Notes under the pieces: model-generated
The model's input: the letters and a program-made list of their open reading frames with translations, nothing else
Told to the model about the DNA's origin: nothing
The model's database searches: none
Position numbers and translations under genes: made by a program
DNA from: an uncultured Pontibacter sp.
GTDB taxonomy: Bacteria; Bacteroidota; Bacteroidia; Cytophagales; Hymenobacteraceae
DNA length: 64,000 bases
Assembly (NCBI RefSeq): GCF_947499215.1
Contig: NZ_CANMNI010000002.1
Span: 930,001 to 994,000 of the forward strand
Direction of reading: 5' to 3'
Shown here: positions 7,306-15,805 of the stretch, one piece after another
Layout of the letters: every line of letters starts with the position of its first letter
How positions within the stretch are numbered: position 1 is the stretch's first letter

Positions 7306-8677
7306 AATTTTTAGAAGGCACGTATAAGTCTTCGGCCCAGTTAAAGCGGTCTGAAGGCGAGAAGGCCCATGGCGCTCCGTTGTTCTCGATGTTTGTGAAC
7401 ATGGCGTTTACAGAAGCTGGCGCAGCCGATTCCTCAAGCACCAAGTAGCGGCGCAGGTCCATGATCGTGGACAGTTGGTCGATGTTCACCGGGCAGGACT
7501 CCACGCAGGCGTTGCAGGTGGTGCAGGCCCAGAGCTCCTCCGGTGTAATGTAGCCACGCAGCAATGTTTTCTCGTCGGTGGTCTGCACACGCTCCTCTCC
7601 TAGTTCTTTGTAGTGGTTCGGGGCGAAGATGGCTGGATGTTCGCCTTTCTCCTCCATACGGTCGCGGGTATCCATCACGATCTTGCGCGGCGACAGGAGT
7701 TTGCCAGTCAGGTTGGCCGGGCACACAGAGGTACAGCGACCGCACTCGGTACAGGTATAAGAATCCATCAACTGTTTCCAAGTCAGGTCTTCCACGTCTT
7801 TGGCCCCGAAGCGCTGCACGATCGGGTTGCCTTCGGCGTCCATCTCGGGAGCAGGCGGCTGGTAACTAGGATCCAGCATGGCTTTGATTTCGTGCGTAAT
7901 AGCCGGGTTGGTCGTGAACTTGCCCTTCGGCCAAAGCTTGGAGTAGTACACGTTCGGGAAGGCCATGATGATGTGAAAGTGCTTCGAGCTTGGCAGATAG
8001 TTCATGAAAGCCAAGATGCCGATGATGTGGAACCACCAGCCGACACGCTCAATAATATGCAGGGCGTTTGGGTTATCGCCGAAAATGTTTACAAACATCT
8101 GGCTGATCGGGTAGCTTCCCGCTACTTCACCACCTTCTAGCTGCACCAGCTTGAGACCGGCAATATTGAAAGTGAAAAGCGCGAACATCAGCACGATCTC
8201 AGTCACCAGAATAAAGTTGGCATCCAGCTTCGGCCAAGCGCGCATTTCTACGCCACTGGCCAGACGAGGCACCTTGGTCACGTTACGTCTCCAGAGGAAG
8301 ATCACACAGGCAACAATTACAAGAGCGGCCAGCACTTCATTGACAAACATCAGGGCACTATAAAGCGGCCCGAGGAAAGCAAGCACGCGGTGAGTGGCAA
8401 AAACCCCGTCGATCAAAATCTCGATCACCTCGATGTTGATCACTAGGAAACCCACATAAACAAAAAGGTGCAGTACGGCAGGCAGCATGCGTTTAAACAT
8501 CTTCTGCTGACCAAAGGCCACCAGCAAGGTCTTGTTGATTCGCTCCGAAGGATTGTCAGTCAGATCGACGTCGCGACCCATCAGAATGTTCTTGCGGATT
8601 TTGCGAATCTGCCACACAAACAGGCCTATACCTAGGCCCGCTACAATTAGGAAGATAATGTTCTCGAGTTGAATCAC
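7304..8677 (-). CDS. Membrane-bound iron-sulfur oxidoreductase subunit (2x 4Fe-4S)
   Basis: A 457-residue protein. The N-terminal half has about five hydrophobic segments (roughly 5-22, 66-90, 105-130, 155-175, 210-230), with histidines such as His70, His207 and His217 that could bind heme, as in NarI-like cytochrome b domains. The cytoplasmic C-terminal half carries two ferredoxin-like motifs: CTECGRCTSVC with a following CP (Cys309, 312, 315, 319) and CTTCNACVESCPVN (Cys385, 388, 391, 395). It is the electron-carrying anchor for the CCG protein just downstream, probably linking a cytoplasmic donor to the quinone pool. Donor identity is not shown by sequence. The CCG part, fused in many relatives, is a separate gene here. 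Confidence 0.85.
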   Translation of the reverse strand: MIQLENIIFLIVAGLGIGLFVWQIRKIRKNILMGRDVDLTDNPSERINKTLLVAFGQQKMFKRMLPAVLHLFVYVGFLVINIEVIEILIDGVFATHRVLAFLGPLYSALMFVNEVLAALVIVACVIFLWRRNVTKVPRLASGVEMRAWPKLDANFILVTEIVLMFALFTFNIAGLKLVQLEGGEVAGSYPISQMFVNIFGDNPNALHIIERVGWWFHIIGILAFMNYLPSSKHFHIIMAFPNVYYSKLWPKGKFTTNPAITHEIKAMLDPSYQPPAPEMDAEGNPIVQRFGAKDVEDLTWKQLMDSYTCTECGRCTSVCPANLTGKLLSPRKIVMDTRDRMEEKGEHPAIFAPNHYKELGEERVQTTDEKTLLRGYITPEELWACTTCNACVESCPVNIDQLSTIMDLRRYLVLEESAAPASVNAMFTNIENNGAPWAFSPSDRFNWAEDLYVPSKN

Positions 8678-8779
8678 GGCAAATTATTCGTTATACATAC
8701 CAATTCGTAGATAAAGATAGCAGAATAGTGAGAATAAACGTGCACAGGGCCTCTTTTTTAAAATATTTTTGCCAGAAAG

Positions 8780-8810
8780 TTTGCGTCTTCAATTTTGGTT
8801 ACTACTTTTG
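8780..8810 (+). promoter_or_regulatory. Strong Bacteroidota promoter of tRNA-Phe
   Basis: TTTG at 8780-8783, exactly 19 bases, then TACTTTTG at 8803-8810. Spacing and both boxes match the Bacteroidota consensus; the tRNA begins 35 bases later. Confidence 0.75.
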
Positions 8811-8845
8811 CATACCCTTTCGGAAGACGGGGTAACAACAGAGCT

Positions 8846-8921
8846 GGTGATGTAGCTCAGTTGGTAGAGCAAAGGACTGAAAATCCTTGTGTCGTTGGTT
8901 CGATTCCAATCATCACCACCA
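8846..8921 (+). tRNA. tRNA-Phe (GAA)
   Basis: A 76-base gene with encoded CCA. The acceptor stem pairs GGTGATG with CATCACC. The D arm contains GCTCAGTTGGTAGAGC, the anticodon loop reads CTGAAAA with anticodon GAA, and the T arm contains GGTTCGATTCC. CCA is at 8919-8921. It is a lone tRNA with its own promoter and terminator. Confidence 0.97.
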
Positions 8922-8925
8922 GCTT

Positions 8926-8960
8926 AAACCCTTACCTACACAGGTAAGGGTTTTCTGTTT
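8926..8960 (+). terminator. Terminator of tRNA-Phe
   Basis: Stem AAACCCTTACCT / AGGTAAGGGTTT with a short loop, then TTTTCTGTTTTT. Confidence 0.85.
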
Positions 8961-9087
8961 TTATACCCTTCTCATTTCCACTGCCCCTACTATACTTCAT
9001 AATAAGCCACTGGTTGCCTAAAATGTTTTAGCCCGGGAATTTTGCCTGTGTTTTCATATCTTAGCTGTTACAACATTTACTGCCGCC

Positions 9088-9198
9088 ATGAAGAAAACCT
9101 ACTGGAGCGCTATTTTCGCAGGTATGGCTGCTGGCATTGGCACCGTGCTCTTACTTGCGCTCATTTATATGTATTTCATCCAGAACATCCAAGTATAA
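9088..9198 (+). CDS. Small single-span membrane protein, 36 residues
   Basis: ATG at 9088 to TAA at 9196-9198 encodes a 36-residue peptide starting MKKTYWSAIFAGMAAG, with one hydrophobic helix (about 8-31) containing GxxxGxG-like small residues. It ends three bases before the TlpA-like gene, so the two look co-transcribed and possibly translationally coupled. I do not recognise a family. The support is position, codon structure and a clear transmembrane span. Confidence 0.5.
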   Translation: MKKTYWSAIFAGMAAGIGTVLLLALIYMYFIQNIQV

Positions 9199-9201
9199 GC
9201 C

Positions 9202-9708
9202 ATGACCCGCCGCCAAACATTCTGGGCTTCCTATGCCGTGGGCTTCGCTGTTGCTGCTCTTATTGCGGCGTTCGCCTTTTATATGCTCCATCAGACGGTG
9301 CCGCAGCGCGTAAGCTGGCAGGCGCTGCAACTTACCAGCCTGCAAGGCGAGCCAACATCCATAGACCAGTACAAAGGAAAAGTGGTGGTGCTGAATATCT
9401 GGGCGACTTGGTGTAAGCCCTGTCTCGAGGAGATGCCATCCATGGATCGGCTACAACAGCTCTATCCTGATAAAATCGCTGTGGTCACCATATCGGATGA
9501 GGACATTGGCAAACTGCTCAAGTTCAAAAGCCGACAGCCTTATACCTTCACCTACCTCAAGGCGAATACCCCGCTTTCCCAACAGCGGATTACAGTATAC
9601 CCCACCACCTATATCCTCAACTCAAGCGGCGAGATAAAGGAGATATACCTTGGCAACCAAGCATGGGACAGCGATCGAATGAAGAAGAAACTCCTGAGAT
9701 ACTTCTAG
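9202..9708 (+). CDS. TlpA/ResA-like membrane-anchored thioredoxin
   Basis: A 168-residue thiol-disulfide oxidoreductase facing the periplasm. It has an N-terminal membrane anchor (about 9-30), then a thioredoxin fold with [14 protein letters not shown] (active-site Cys71 and Cys74), the TlpA-type [13 protein letters not shown] context and the cis-proline in TVYPTTYIL. Such proteins reduce or shuffle disulfides, for example during cytochrome c maturation, but no cytochrome genes are adjacent. Its stop TAG shares the palindrome CTAG with the stop of the convergent DnaJ-like gene. Confidence 0.88.
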   Translation: MTRRQTFWASYAVGFAVAALIAAFAFYMLHQTVPQRVSWQALQLTSLQGEPTSIDQYKGKVVVLNIWATWCKPCLEEMPSMDRLQQLYPDKIAVVTISDEDIGKLLKFKSRQPYTFTYLKANTPLSQQRITVYPTTYILNSSGEIKEIYLGNQAWDSDRMKKKLLRYF

Positions 9709-10802
9709 CGACAGATAGCCCGCAGTTCCAGCAGAGCCGCGGAGTAGCCCAACCGGTAGGCCTCGTTAAAGTGAGCGCAGGCGGAGTCGGGCTGGGCCTG
9801 CTCCAACTCGGTGCGGCCAAGCAGGTAAAATACCCGGCCATTGGCGTTATCAGCCTGTAGCACCTGCCGGTAGTCCGCCTCCGAGGCGGCATAGTCACCT
9901 GTTTTGTAGTACCCAAAGCCTCGGAAAGTCAACGCATTTGCCCACGACTCGCCTTTGGAGGTATGGCGCAGAAAGCTGGTAAAGTCGGCTATGGCTGGTT
10001 CAAATTTCTGAAGGTAAAACAAGCGCACCTCCCCCCTATCCAATTGCGCTGTGTGCAGCGTGCTATCCAGCGTCAGGGCGATGCCAAAATCTCTTTCAGC
10101 CTCTTTGTACTTCTCAAGTTTGGCCAAGCATTTTCCTCGCATCATAAATACATTCGCCGAGGGTCTGTCTTCCAAAGCAATGACTTGATTCAGGTCCTCC
10201 ACGGCAGAACGGTAGTTCTCATACACGTTCATGGAGATGCTCGCCCGTGTCAGGTAGGCATCAGCATGCTTTGGTCGGAAATAGATGGCATCGGTCAGCA
10301 GACTATGCGCGCTGCTATACTTGCCGTGCTCTATGTAGCTGAGCGCTGTTTTATACCTGTCCTCGCCTGTTATATAGTCCATAGTGGACTTGAGCAGTAC
10401 ACTGAAAACGAACATGAAAGCAAAAAAGCCCAGAGTAATGTACAGGTCTTTGCGTACGAAGCGGCGTTCCTCGCGCCGTGGAATATTCTGATAATAGCGT
10501 TCCGAAACAGGTGCAGGCGGACGCGTTTGGCGATACCGTGCGTGGTGGTGGGGCTGGTGCTGGCGTATGGCCTGCCGCTGCTCGCGCAGGTACTGCAGCC
10601 GCAAGTCGTAACGGGCGCGCTTCGATGGATCGGAAAGTGTTTGATAGGCGGAATTGACCACCTTGAAAAGCTCCTCGGCGCGTGCGTCGCCCGGGTTGCG
10701 GTCAGGGTGGTACTTCAAAGCCAGCCGCTTATAGGCCAGTTTGATCTCCTGCGCCGATGCGGTAGGGCTAACGCCTAAAATGCTATATAAATTATGCTCC
10801 AA
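9705..10802 (-). CDS. DnaJ-domain membrane protein with TPR repeats
   Basis: A 365-residue protein. Residues 3-70 form a J domain with the HPD tripeptide at 32-34, which stimulates an Hsp70 (DnaK) ATPase. A His/Arg/Pro-rich linker follows (75-115), then one membrane span (about 120-142), then five or so TPR-like helix pairs (150-365) ending [16 protein letters not shown]. The topology suggests a cytoplasmic J domain with the TPR part across the membrane. It lacks the Gly/Phe and zinc regions of classical DnaJ, so it is a specialised co-chaperone with unknown client. It overlaps the convergent TlpA-like gene by 4 bases. Confidence 0.8.
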   Translation of the reverse strand: MEHNLYSILGVSPTASAQEIKLAYKRLALKYHPDRNPGDARAEELFKVVNSAYQTLSDPSKRARYDLRLQYLREQRQAIRQHQPHHHARYRQTRPPAPVSERYYQNIPRREERRFVRKDLYITLGFFAFMFVFSVLLKSTMDYITGEDRYKTALSYIEHGKYSSAHSLLTDAIYFRPKHADAYLTRASISMNVYENYRSAVEDLNQVIALEDRPSANVFMMRGKCLAKLEKYKEAERDFGIALTLDSTLHTAQLDRGEVRLFYLQKFEPAIADFTSFLRHTSKGESWANALTFRGFGYYKTGDYAASEADYRQVLQADNANGRVFYLLGRTELEQAQPDSACAHFNEAYRLGYSAALLELRAICR

Positions 10803-10952
10803 GGGGGCTCCTGTAACAAAAAAACTCTACTTAAGTTAAGTAAACACGGACAAGATACAGCAAATTCCGTACTACAACTCTAACTGAATATAACTGCGTA
10901 AATTTTTTAATATACTACCGTATACAGATAAAGCACTAAAAAGCTGGGCAAT

Positions 10953-11327
10953 ATGAACGACAACGGCACGAAAGAAAAAAGCACCAATCTTATCGAGAAC
11001 CTGATGGGTTACATCGATACCCGCATAGACATTATACGCCTCGAGATACAAGAAAAGCTAAAAGCTTCCTTTGTAAGTTTACTGCATGTGGTGCTTCTCG
11101 GTTTTTTTGGCCTTATGAGCTTACTTTTCGTCAGCATTTTCCTCGGCCTTTTGCTCAATCACCTGCTCGACAGCTCTTTCTGGGGTTTCGGCATAATCGC
11201 ACTGTTCTACGTGGCAGTGCTAGTTGTACTGTTAGTAGGACTTGACAAAAAGGTATTCGAAGGTGTAGCCGACAAAGCATTTGACAATACGATATATAAA
11301 ACAGACAAACGAGAAAACCAAGTATGA
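10953..11327 (+). CDS. Phage-holin-family (Holin-X-like) membrane protein
   Basis: A 124-residue protein with an amphipathic start (LIENLMGYIDTRIDIIRLEIQEK) and two strong hydrophobic segments (about 41-70 and 78-100). This fits the holin-like superfamily widespread in bacterial chromosomes (PF07332 type). The name does not imply a prophage and none is visible. The next gene starts inside its stop codon (ATGA overlap), so they form an operon and may act together at the inner membrane. Function is unknown. Confidence 0.7.
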   Translation: MNDNGTKEKSTNLIENLMGYIDTRIDIIRLEIQEKLKASFVSLLHVVLLGFFGLMSLLFVSIFLGLLLNHLLDSSFWGFGIIALFYVAVLVVLLVGLDKKVFEGVADKAFDNTIYKTDKRENQV

Positions 11328-11968
11328 GCGAGACAAAGAATCCCTTGTTTGACAACGAGCGGGAGTTACTAGAGCGCCAAAAAGAAGAATATAAAAACGC
11401 GCTGATGGGTGACGTAGACCAGATCAAGACCCAAGGACAGCAAATCGGTAAAAAAGTAGCCATTGCAGGTGGCGTACTGGTAGCCGGACTGTTGCTGAGA
11501 AACTTGTTCGGCGGCGGCAAAAAAAAAAGTAAAAAGCTGAAGAGGAAAGAGGCTTTAAAGCAACGGAGTTCCCACGGAAAACAACCAGACGCACTCGGGT
11601 TCAATGCCTATGCGTATGAGCAGGAAGACAGCTATACTGCAAGAAATGCAGACGTGGCGGGATATGACTCTTTTGTACACGAGCAAGAGGATGACTATAC
11701 CTTGTCTTCAGAGCGCATGCCACATGCACAGCATGAATCGCAGCAACAAAGCGGCGTAGCCAAAAGCTTTAGGAACTCTGAGCTGACGCAAGTGGTCAGC
11801 CAGCAGTTAATGGCCTTATTACTTGTCTACCTCACTAAAAAGGTGGAAGAATACTTAAGCAGTGTTTCTAAAAATAACGATATTGCAGCAGCACCCATTG
11901 AGGTGACTGAAGTAGAAACCATTGCTTATACCATTCCACAAGAGGATGCCATTCAACAATCTTCGTAA
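11324..11968 (+). CDS. Hypothetical protein with one membrane span and acidic repeats
   Basis: A 214-residue protein I do not recognise. It has a charged N-terminus rich in Glu/Lys/Gln (1-45), a glycine-containing hydrophobic span (about 49-67), a strongly basic KKKSKKLKRKEALK stretch, two copies of a motif (YEQEDSYTARN and HEQEDDYTLSS), and a second hydrophobic helix near 160-175. Translational coupling to the holin-like gene (ATGA) suggests a shared envelope role. The design recalls YtxH-type stress envelope proteins, but that is only a resemblance. Confidence 0.6.
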   Translation: MSETKNPLFDNERELLERQKEEYKNALMGDVDQIKTQGQQIGKKVAIAGGVLVAGLLLRNLFGGGKKKSKKLKRKEALKQRSSHGKQPDALGFNAYAYEQEDSYTARNADVAGYDSFVHEQEDDYTLSSERMPHAQHESQQQSGVAKSFRNSELTQVVSQQLMALLLVYLTKKVEEYLSSVSKNNDIAAAPIEVTEVETIAYTIPQEDAIQQSS

Positions 11969-12710
11969 CAGACAGCAACATGAGTCAGGCAGGAAGCACT
12001 TCGCCGTTCTGATCGATCCCGACAATCTGGATGAGGCTTCCTGCCTGAACCTGCTCTCTCTGAGCGAAACCCATCAAGTGGATTTCTTCTTTGTCGGCGG
12101 CAGCCTAATCACCACCGACAACCAAGCCGACATTATTCGGCTCATCAAAGAAAACAGCAGCATACCAGTTATCCTTTTCCCGAGCAACAGCCTGCACATC
12201 GACAAACAGGCCGATGGTATTCTGCTGCTCTCCCTTATCTCGGGCCGCAACCCGGACTTTCTCATTGGCCAGCATGTACTCTCGGCCCCGATACTCAAAG
12301 CCAGCCAGTTGCAGGTATACCCTACCGGCTACATGCTCGTGGACACTGGCCGCCAGACTACGGCCTCGTACATGAGTGGCACCACGCCTATACCTTACGA
12401 TAAACCGGCTATTGCCGCCTGCACTGCCATGGCCGGCGAAATGCTCGGGCTGCGCTATATCTATCTTGACGGCGGAAGCGGTGCCATGCAGCCCATCAGC
12501 AGCGACATGATAGCGGCAGTGCGCCAAGCCGTGGATGTGCCAATTATCGTGGGGGGAGGAATTAATACAGCAGCCAAGGCTAAACAAGCGCTTGAGGCTG
12601 GTGCCGACGTAATTGTGGTGGGTAACTACATAGAAAAAAACCCCGGCTTTTTGGCCGAGGTTTCTCACACTGTTTATTCTTATAATCTTGCCTTAGATGT
12701 TCATCGCTGA
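11946..12710 (+). CDS. Geranylgeranylglyceryl/heptaprenylglyceryl phosphate synthase (PcrB-like)
   Basis: Transfers a polyprenyl group to glycerol-1-phosphate, making an ether-lipid precursor. I use ATG 11946 (254 residues); the frame extends to a TTG at 11922 further inside the previous gene. TIM-barrel motifs are HFAVLIDPDNL, FFVGGSLITT, YPTGYMLVDTG, YLDGGSGAMQP, IIVGGGI and VIVVGNYIEKNP, placing it in the GGGPS/PcrB family, which is known from archaea, Firmicutes and Bacteroidota. It overlaps the preceding gene by 23 bases, suggesting co-transcription. Its 3' end overlaps the convergent AraC gene and also encodes that gene's terminator hairpin. Confidence 0.88.
   Translation: MPFNNLRNRQQHESGRKHFAVLIDPDNLDEASCLNLLSLSETHQVDFFFVGGSLITTDNQADIIRLIKENSSIPVILFPSNSLHIDKQADGILLLSLISGRNPDFLIGQHVLSAPILKASQLQVYPTGYMLVDTGRQTTASYMSGTTPIPYDKPAIAACTAMAGEMLGLRYIYLDGGSGAMQPISSDMIAAVRQAVDVPIIVGGGINTAAKAKQALEAGADVIVVGNYIEKNPGFLAEVSHTVYSYNLALDVHR
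12634..12663 (-). terminator. Terminator of the AraC gene, inside the opposing coding region
   Basis: Minus-strand stem AAACCTCGGC / GCCGGGGTTT with an A-rich loop and a following T-run. It lies within the last codons of the GGGPS gene. Confidence 0.6.
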
Positions 12711-13616
12711 TTCGCGACGACGCATCTTGCCGGCAGGGATACCAAACATCATCTTGAAACGACGGCAGAAGTAAGCGGTGTCTTTGTAACCCACATCTTT
12801 GCCGATTTCGCGAATGCTCTTCTTCGTAGTACGAAGCAGGAACACAGCGCGCTCCATACGCTGGTATTCAATATAATCCTGAGGGTTGATGCCTGTCAGC
12901 ATTTTAAAGTACTGGCCTACATAGTCCTCCGATACGTTGGCAACATTAGAAAGCACTTTGTTAGACAGGTCGCCGCCCAAGTTCTCCTTAATGTAGTTGA
13001 ACAGGTCGATGAGGCGTGGATCTTTGAAGTAAGTGCTGTTTGTAGCCAACTGCTCCACGAACATCTTGTTGCGCAGGATGTGACGAACGATCTCTACCAC
13101 AATGTTCTCAGTGTAGATGTTGATCAAACGCTCCTTGCCCGGCAGGTCCTGCATGCTCTCTTCTACCACCTTGATCACAAGGTTAGCCAGTTTGTTGTTA
13201 CCTGAGATCAGGAACGCTGGCAGGTCAAGCGATGCAAAGAAGTTAACCGAGTCAAACACTTTCGCTTCGAAGCTCACATAGCTGTGGCTCTCTTCGGCAT
13301 CACCGATAAGGTCGAGGTCATTGTTGTTCTTAAAGAACTTCTCTCTGTTGGTGATCAGATCGTCATTGGAGATAGTTCTGCCTTCACTGGATCCGTAAGT
13401 CACCTTCGTGCTTCGTCCACCAGGTATAAAGAGCAGTTCACCCTCCTCTACCATCTGTTCCTCCTCACCAAAGAAAATTGTACCTTTATGAAGCAGAATC
13501 AGGTTGTTGCCTACATCGTAGTAGTTGCGTACCGAGAACGGCTGCTGCAACACCAGATTTTTCGCTTTAATGAACCGCACCCCAAGCGACTCAATAATCT
13601 TATTGTAATCTTCCAT
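12693..13616 (-). CDS. AraC-family transcriptional regulator
   Basis: A 307-residue regulator. I use ATG 13616 (MEDYNKIIES) rather than an upstream TTG. The N-terminal part (about 20-85) looks like a small cupin-like sensor with VRNYYDVGNNLILLHKG and EGELLFIPGG. The C-terminal 100 residues hold two helix-turn-helix motifs: LSNKVLSNVANVSEDYVGQYF, then SIREIGKDVGYKDTAYFCRRFK with the AraC ending GIPAGKMRR. The gene lies downstream of the acyl-CoA dehydrogenase on the same strand behind a 158-base AT-rich gap, so it probably has its own promoter. Its targets are not shown. Confidence 0.85.
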   Translation of the reverse strand: MEDYNKIIESLGVRFIKAKNLVLQQPFSVRNYYDVGNNLILLHKGTIFFGEEEQMVEEGELLFIPGGRSTKVTYGSSEGRTISNDDLITNREKFFKNNNDLDLIGDAEESHSYVSFEAKVFDSVNFFASLDLPAFLISGNNKLANLVIKVVEESMQDLPGKERLINIYTENIVVEIVRHILRNKMFVEQLATNSTYFKDPRLIDLFNYIKENLGGDLSNKVLSNVANVSEDYVGQYFKMLTGINPQDYIEYQRMERAVFLLRTTKKSIREIGKDVGYKDTAYFCRRFKMMFGIPAGKMRRRESAMNI

Positions 13617-13774
13617 GTGTGTTACCAACTAACTTTTATACTATAAACCCTTTTATTTTGTCCTAAAGCTAGGCTAATCTTTATAAAATTCAAAATATTT
13701 TAAATATTTAATTTTAATTCAATAAACCCTATCCTTAGCCTAAATAACACAATAACAAAGGTTTAAGTGCCAAA

Positions 13775-14914
13775 TTACTTTAACAATTCTCTTGAAATTA
13801 CTATTTTCTGGATCTCAGAAGTGCCTTCATAGATTTGTGTGATTTTGGCATCGCGCATTAAACGCTCTACATGGTACTCTTTCACGAAACCGTAACCGCC
13901 GTGAACTTGCACCGCTTCTACTGTTGTGTCCATGGCTACTTTGGATGCGAAAAGCTTCGCCATTGCACCGGACATGCCGTAATCTTGGTGCGTATCTTTG
14001 TGGTAAGCGGCCTTCAGGCAAAGCATGCGAGCCGCCTCAATGTTGGTAGCCATATCAGCCAGTTTGAACTGTATAGCCTGATGCTTAGCAATCTCCACAC
14101 CGAACGCCTTGCGCTCTTTTGAGTACTTCACAGCCAATTCGTAAGCACCAGAAGCGATACCCAGCGCCTGCGAAGCGATACCGATACGGCCGCCGGCCAA
14201 TGTAGACATCGCGAACTTAAAGCCGAAGCCATCTTCGCCGATGCGGTTTTCCTTAGGCACTTTCACATCCGTGAACATCAAAGAGTGCGTATCAGAACCG
14301 CGGATACCCAGCTTGTTCTCCTTCAGGCCAATTTGGAAGCCTTCCATGCCCTTCTCTACGATAAACGCATTAATGCCACGGTGCTTCTTCTCCGGATCGG
14401 TCTGTGCAATTACAAGGTATACAGAAGCTGTGCTACCATTTGTGATCCAGTTCTTGGTACCGTTCAGCAGATAGTAATCGCCTTTGTCTTCGGCAGTGGT
14501 GCGCTGTGAGGTAGCGTCAGAACCAGCCTCCGGCTCAGAAAGACAGAATGCACCGATGATCTCGCCTGTGGCCAGACGCGTTAGGTACTTCTGCTTTTGC
14601 TCTTCGGTACCGTATTTCTCAAGACCCCAGCATACCAGCGAGTTGTTCACCGACATAACTACAGAAGCGGAAGCGTCTACTTTAGAGATCTCCTCCATGG
14701 CCAGTACATAAGAGATGGTATCCATACCGCCACCGCCGTACTTCGGATCCACCATCATACCCATAAAACCCAGCTCTCCCATCTTCTTGATCTGCTCAGC
14801 CGGAAACTTCTGATGCTCGTCGCGCTCAATTACGCCCGGCAATAGTTCGGTTTGTGCAAATTCACGGGCGGCAGCCTGTACTGCCAAATGTTCCTCTGTT
14901 AATTGATAATTCAT
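13775..14914 (-). CDS. Acyl-CoA dehydrogenase (short-chain type)
   Basis: An FAD enzyme that oxidises acyl-CoA to trans-2-enoyl-CoA in the first step of beta-oxidation, passing electrons to ETF. The 379-residue length is typical. Motifs include CLSEPEAGSDATS (about 124-136, FAD/substrate binding), KNWITNGSTA, the helical core FGVEIAKHQAIQFKLADMA and the catalytic glutamate in QIYEGTSEIQ (about Glu363). This is the short-chain/butyryl-CoA-like layout. A 22-base near-palindrome sits about 80-100 bases upstream. Other acyl-CoA genes in the window (thiolase, 3-hydroxyacyl-CoA dehydrogenase-like) are not linked to it. Confidence 0.93.
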   Translation of the reverse strand: MNYQLTEEHLAVQAAAREFAQTELLPGVIERDEHQKFPAEQIKKMGELGFMGMMVDPKYGGGGMDTISYVLAMEEISKVDASASVVMSVNNSLVCWGLEKYGTEEQKQKYLTRLATGEIIGAFCLSEPEAGSDATSQRTTAEDKGDYYLLNGTKNWITNGSTASVYLVIAQTDPEKKHRGINAFIVEKGMEGFQIGLKENKLGIRGSDTHSLMFTDVKVPKENRIGEDGFGFKFAMSTLAGGRIGIASQALGIASGAYELAVKYSKERKAFGVEIAKHQAIQFKLADMATNIEAARMLCLKAAYHKDTHQDYGMSGAMAKLFASKVAMDTTVEAVQVHGGYGFVKEYHVERLMRDAKITQIYEGTSEIQKIVISRELLK

Positions 14915-14955
14915 GCTTCTATATAATAAAAGGACGTGATTAATAAATTATAGTG

Positions 14956-15012
14956 CAAAAATATAAAATTCGATAGCATTCAGATAACTCGCCTAACTAA
15001 TATTTGTTAGGC
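14956..15012 (-). promoter_or_regulatory. Promoter box and 22-base palindromic operator candidate for acyl-CoA dehydrogenase
   Basis: On the minus strand TATTTTTG (14963-14956) fits the TAnnTTTG box, about 42 bases before the start codon. About 28 bases upstream is an inverted repeat, GCCTAAC at 14991-14997 and GTTAGGC at 15006-15012, with the middle also self-complementary except for one pair. Such a site suits a dimeric TetR-type regulator, which often controls beta-oxidation genes; the regulator is inferred. Confidence 0.5.
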
Positions 15013-15047
15013 AAATTTTTAGTCCTATACCTGTTACCTGAAAATAA

Positions 15048-15082
15048 TAGCGCCATCCGCTCTTAACGAACGGATGGCGCTA
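15048..15082 (-). terminator. Terminator after the zinc metallopeptidase gene
   Basis: A 12-base stem (TAGCGCCATCCG / CGGATGGCGCTA), 11-base loop, T-rich tail on the minus strand. Confidence 0.75.
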
Positions 15083-15113
15083 TACTTAATAACTGTGTAA
15101 TACGTCAGCTAGA

Positions 15114-15791
15114 TTAGTCACGACGGCCCATTAGCAGTGACACATAGTAAAGCAAAGTAGCCAGTGAACCAAGCGCTGCGACCACGTAGGTCATGGCTGC
15201 CCACTTCAGTGCGTCTTTCGACATGGCCAGTTCCTGCTGTGTTACAATGTTGTTAGAGCTGATCCAAGCAAGCGCTCGCTTACTGGCGTCAAACTCCACA
15301 GGCAATGTTACGAAGCTGAAAATGGTCGTAAGGCCAAACAGCGCTACTCCTATCGTAAGTGGAATTGGGGTAGTCTGCAGCATGAAGATACCGATCAGAA
15401 TGATCCACTGCATGTAGCGCGAAGCAATGCTCAGCGCTGGCACCATGGCCGAGCGGAACTTCAGGAAGCTATACGCTTTGGCATGCTGCACTGCGTGACC
15501 GCATTCGTGTGCTGCAACGGCTGCTGCAGCGGCGCTGCGTGCTTCGTATACATACTCACTCAAGTTCACGGTCTTGTCAGCTGGGTTGTAATGGTCTGTC
15601 AGTCGGCCAGCCACGGATATCACTTTCACATCGTGTATACCATTATCGGCCAACATCATTTCAGCAATCTCGCGGCCTGTATGGCCCGATTGCAACGGAA
15701 TTTCAGAGTACTTTTTAAACTTGCTCTTCAGTCTCCAGCTTACCCACATGCTGAGACCCATGAAGAGGATAACGATAATATATATTCCCAT
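15114..15791 (-). CDS. YugP-type zinc metallopeptidase, membrane protein
   Basis: A 225-residue integral membrane protease-like protein of the Zn_peptidase_2 (YugP) family. It has an N-terminal span (2-19), a cytosol-facing domain, the zinc motif HECGH (His95, Glu96, His99) within AAAAVAAHECGHAVQH, spans near 130-160, the family motif LPVEFDASKRA near 165-175 (possible third zinc ligand), and a last span near 195-218. Substrate unknown. It lies 14 bases after rfaE2 on the same strand and may be the last gene of the panD-flippase-rfaE2 group. Confidence 0.85.
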   Translation of the reverse strand: MGIYIIVILFMGLSMWVSWRLKSKFKKYSEIPLQSGHTGREIAEMMLADNGIHDVKVISVAGRLTDHYNPADKTVNLSEYVYEARSAAAAAVAAHECGHAVQHAKAYSFLKFRSAMVPALSIASRYMQWIILIGIFMLQTTPIPLTIGVALFGLTTIFSFVTLPVEFDASKRALAWISSNNIVTQQELAMSKDALKWAAMTYVVAALGSLATLLYYVSLLMGRRD

Positions 15792-15805
15792 TTTTCTTTT
15801 AGCTT

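Noticed and set aside
10953-11327. Holin-like gene as a sign of a prophage
   Set aside because: No integrase, capsid, tail or lysis genes are near; the family is common in chromosomes.
14991-15012. GCCTAAC / GTTAGGC palindrome as an integron attC site
   Set aside because: The half-sites fit the core consensus, but the 22-base total is far too short for attC; an operator is more likely.
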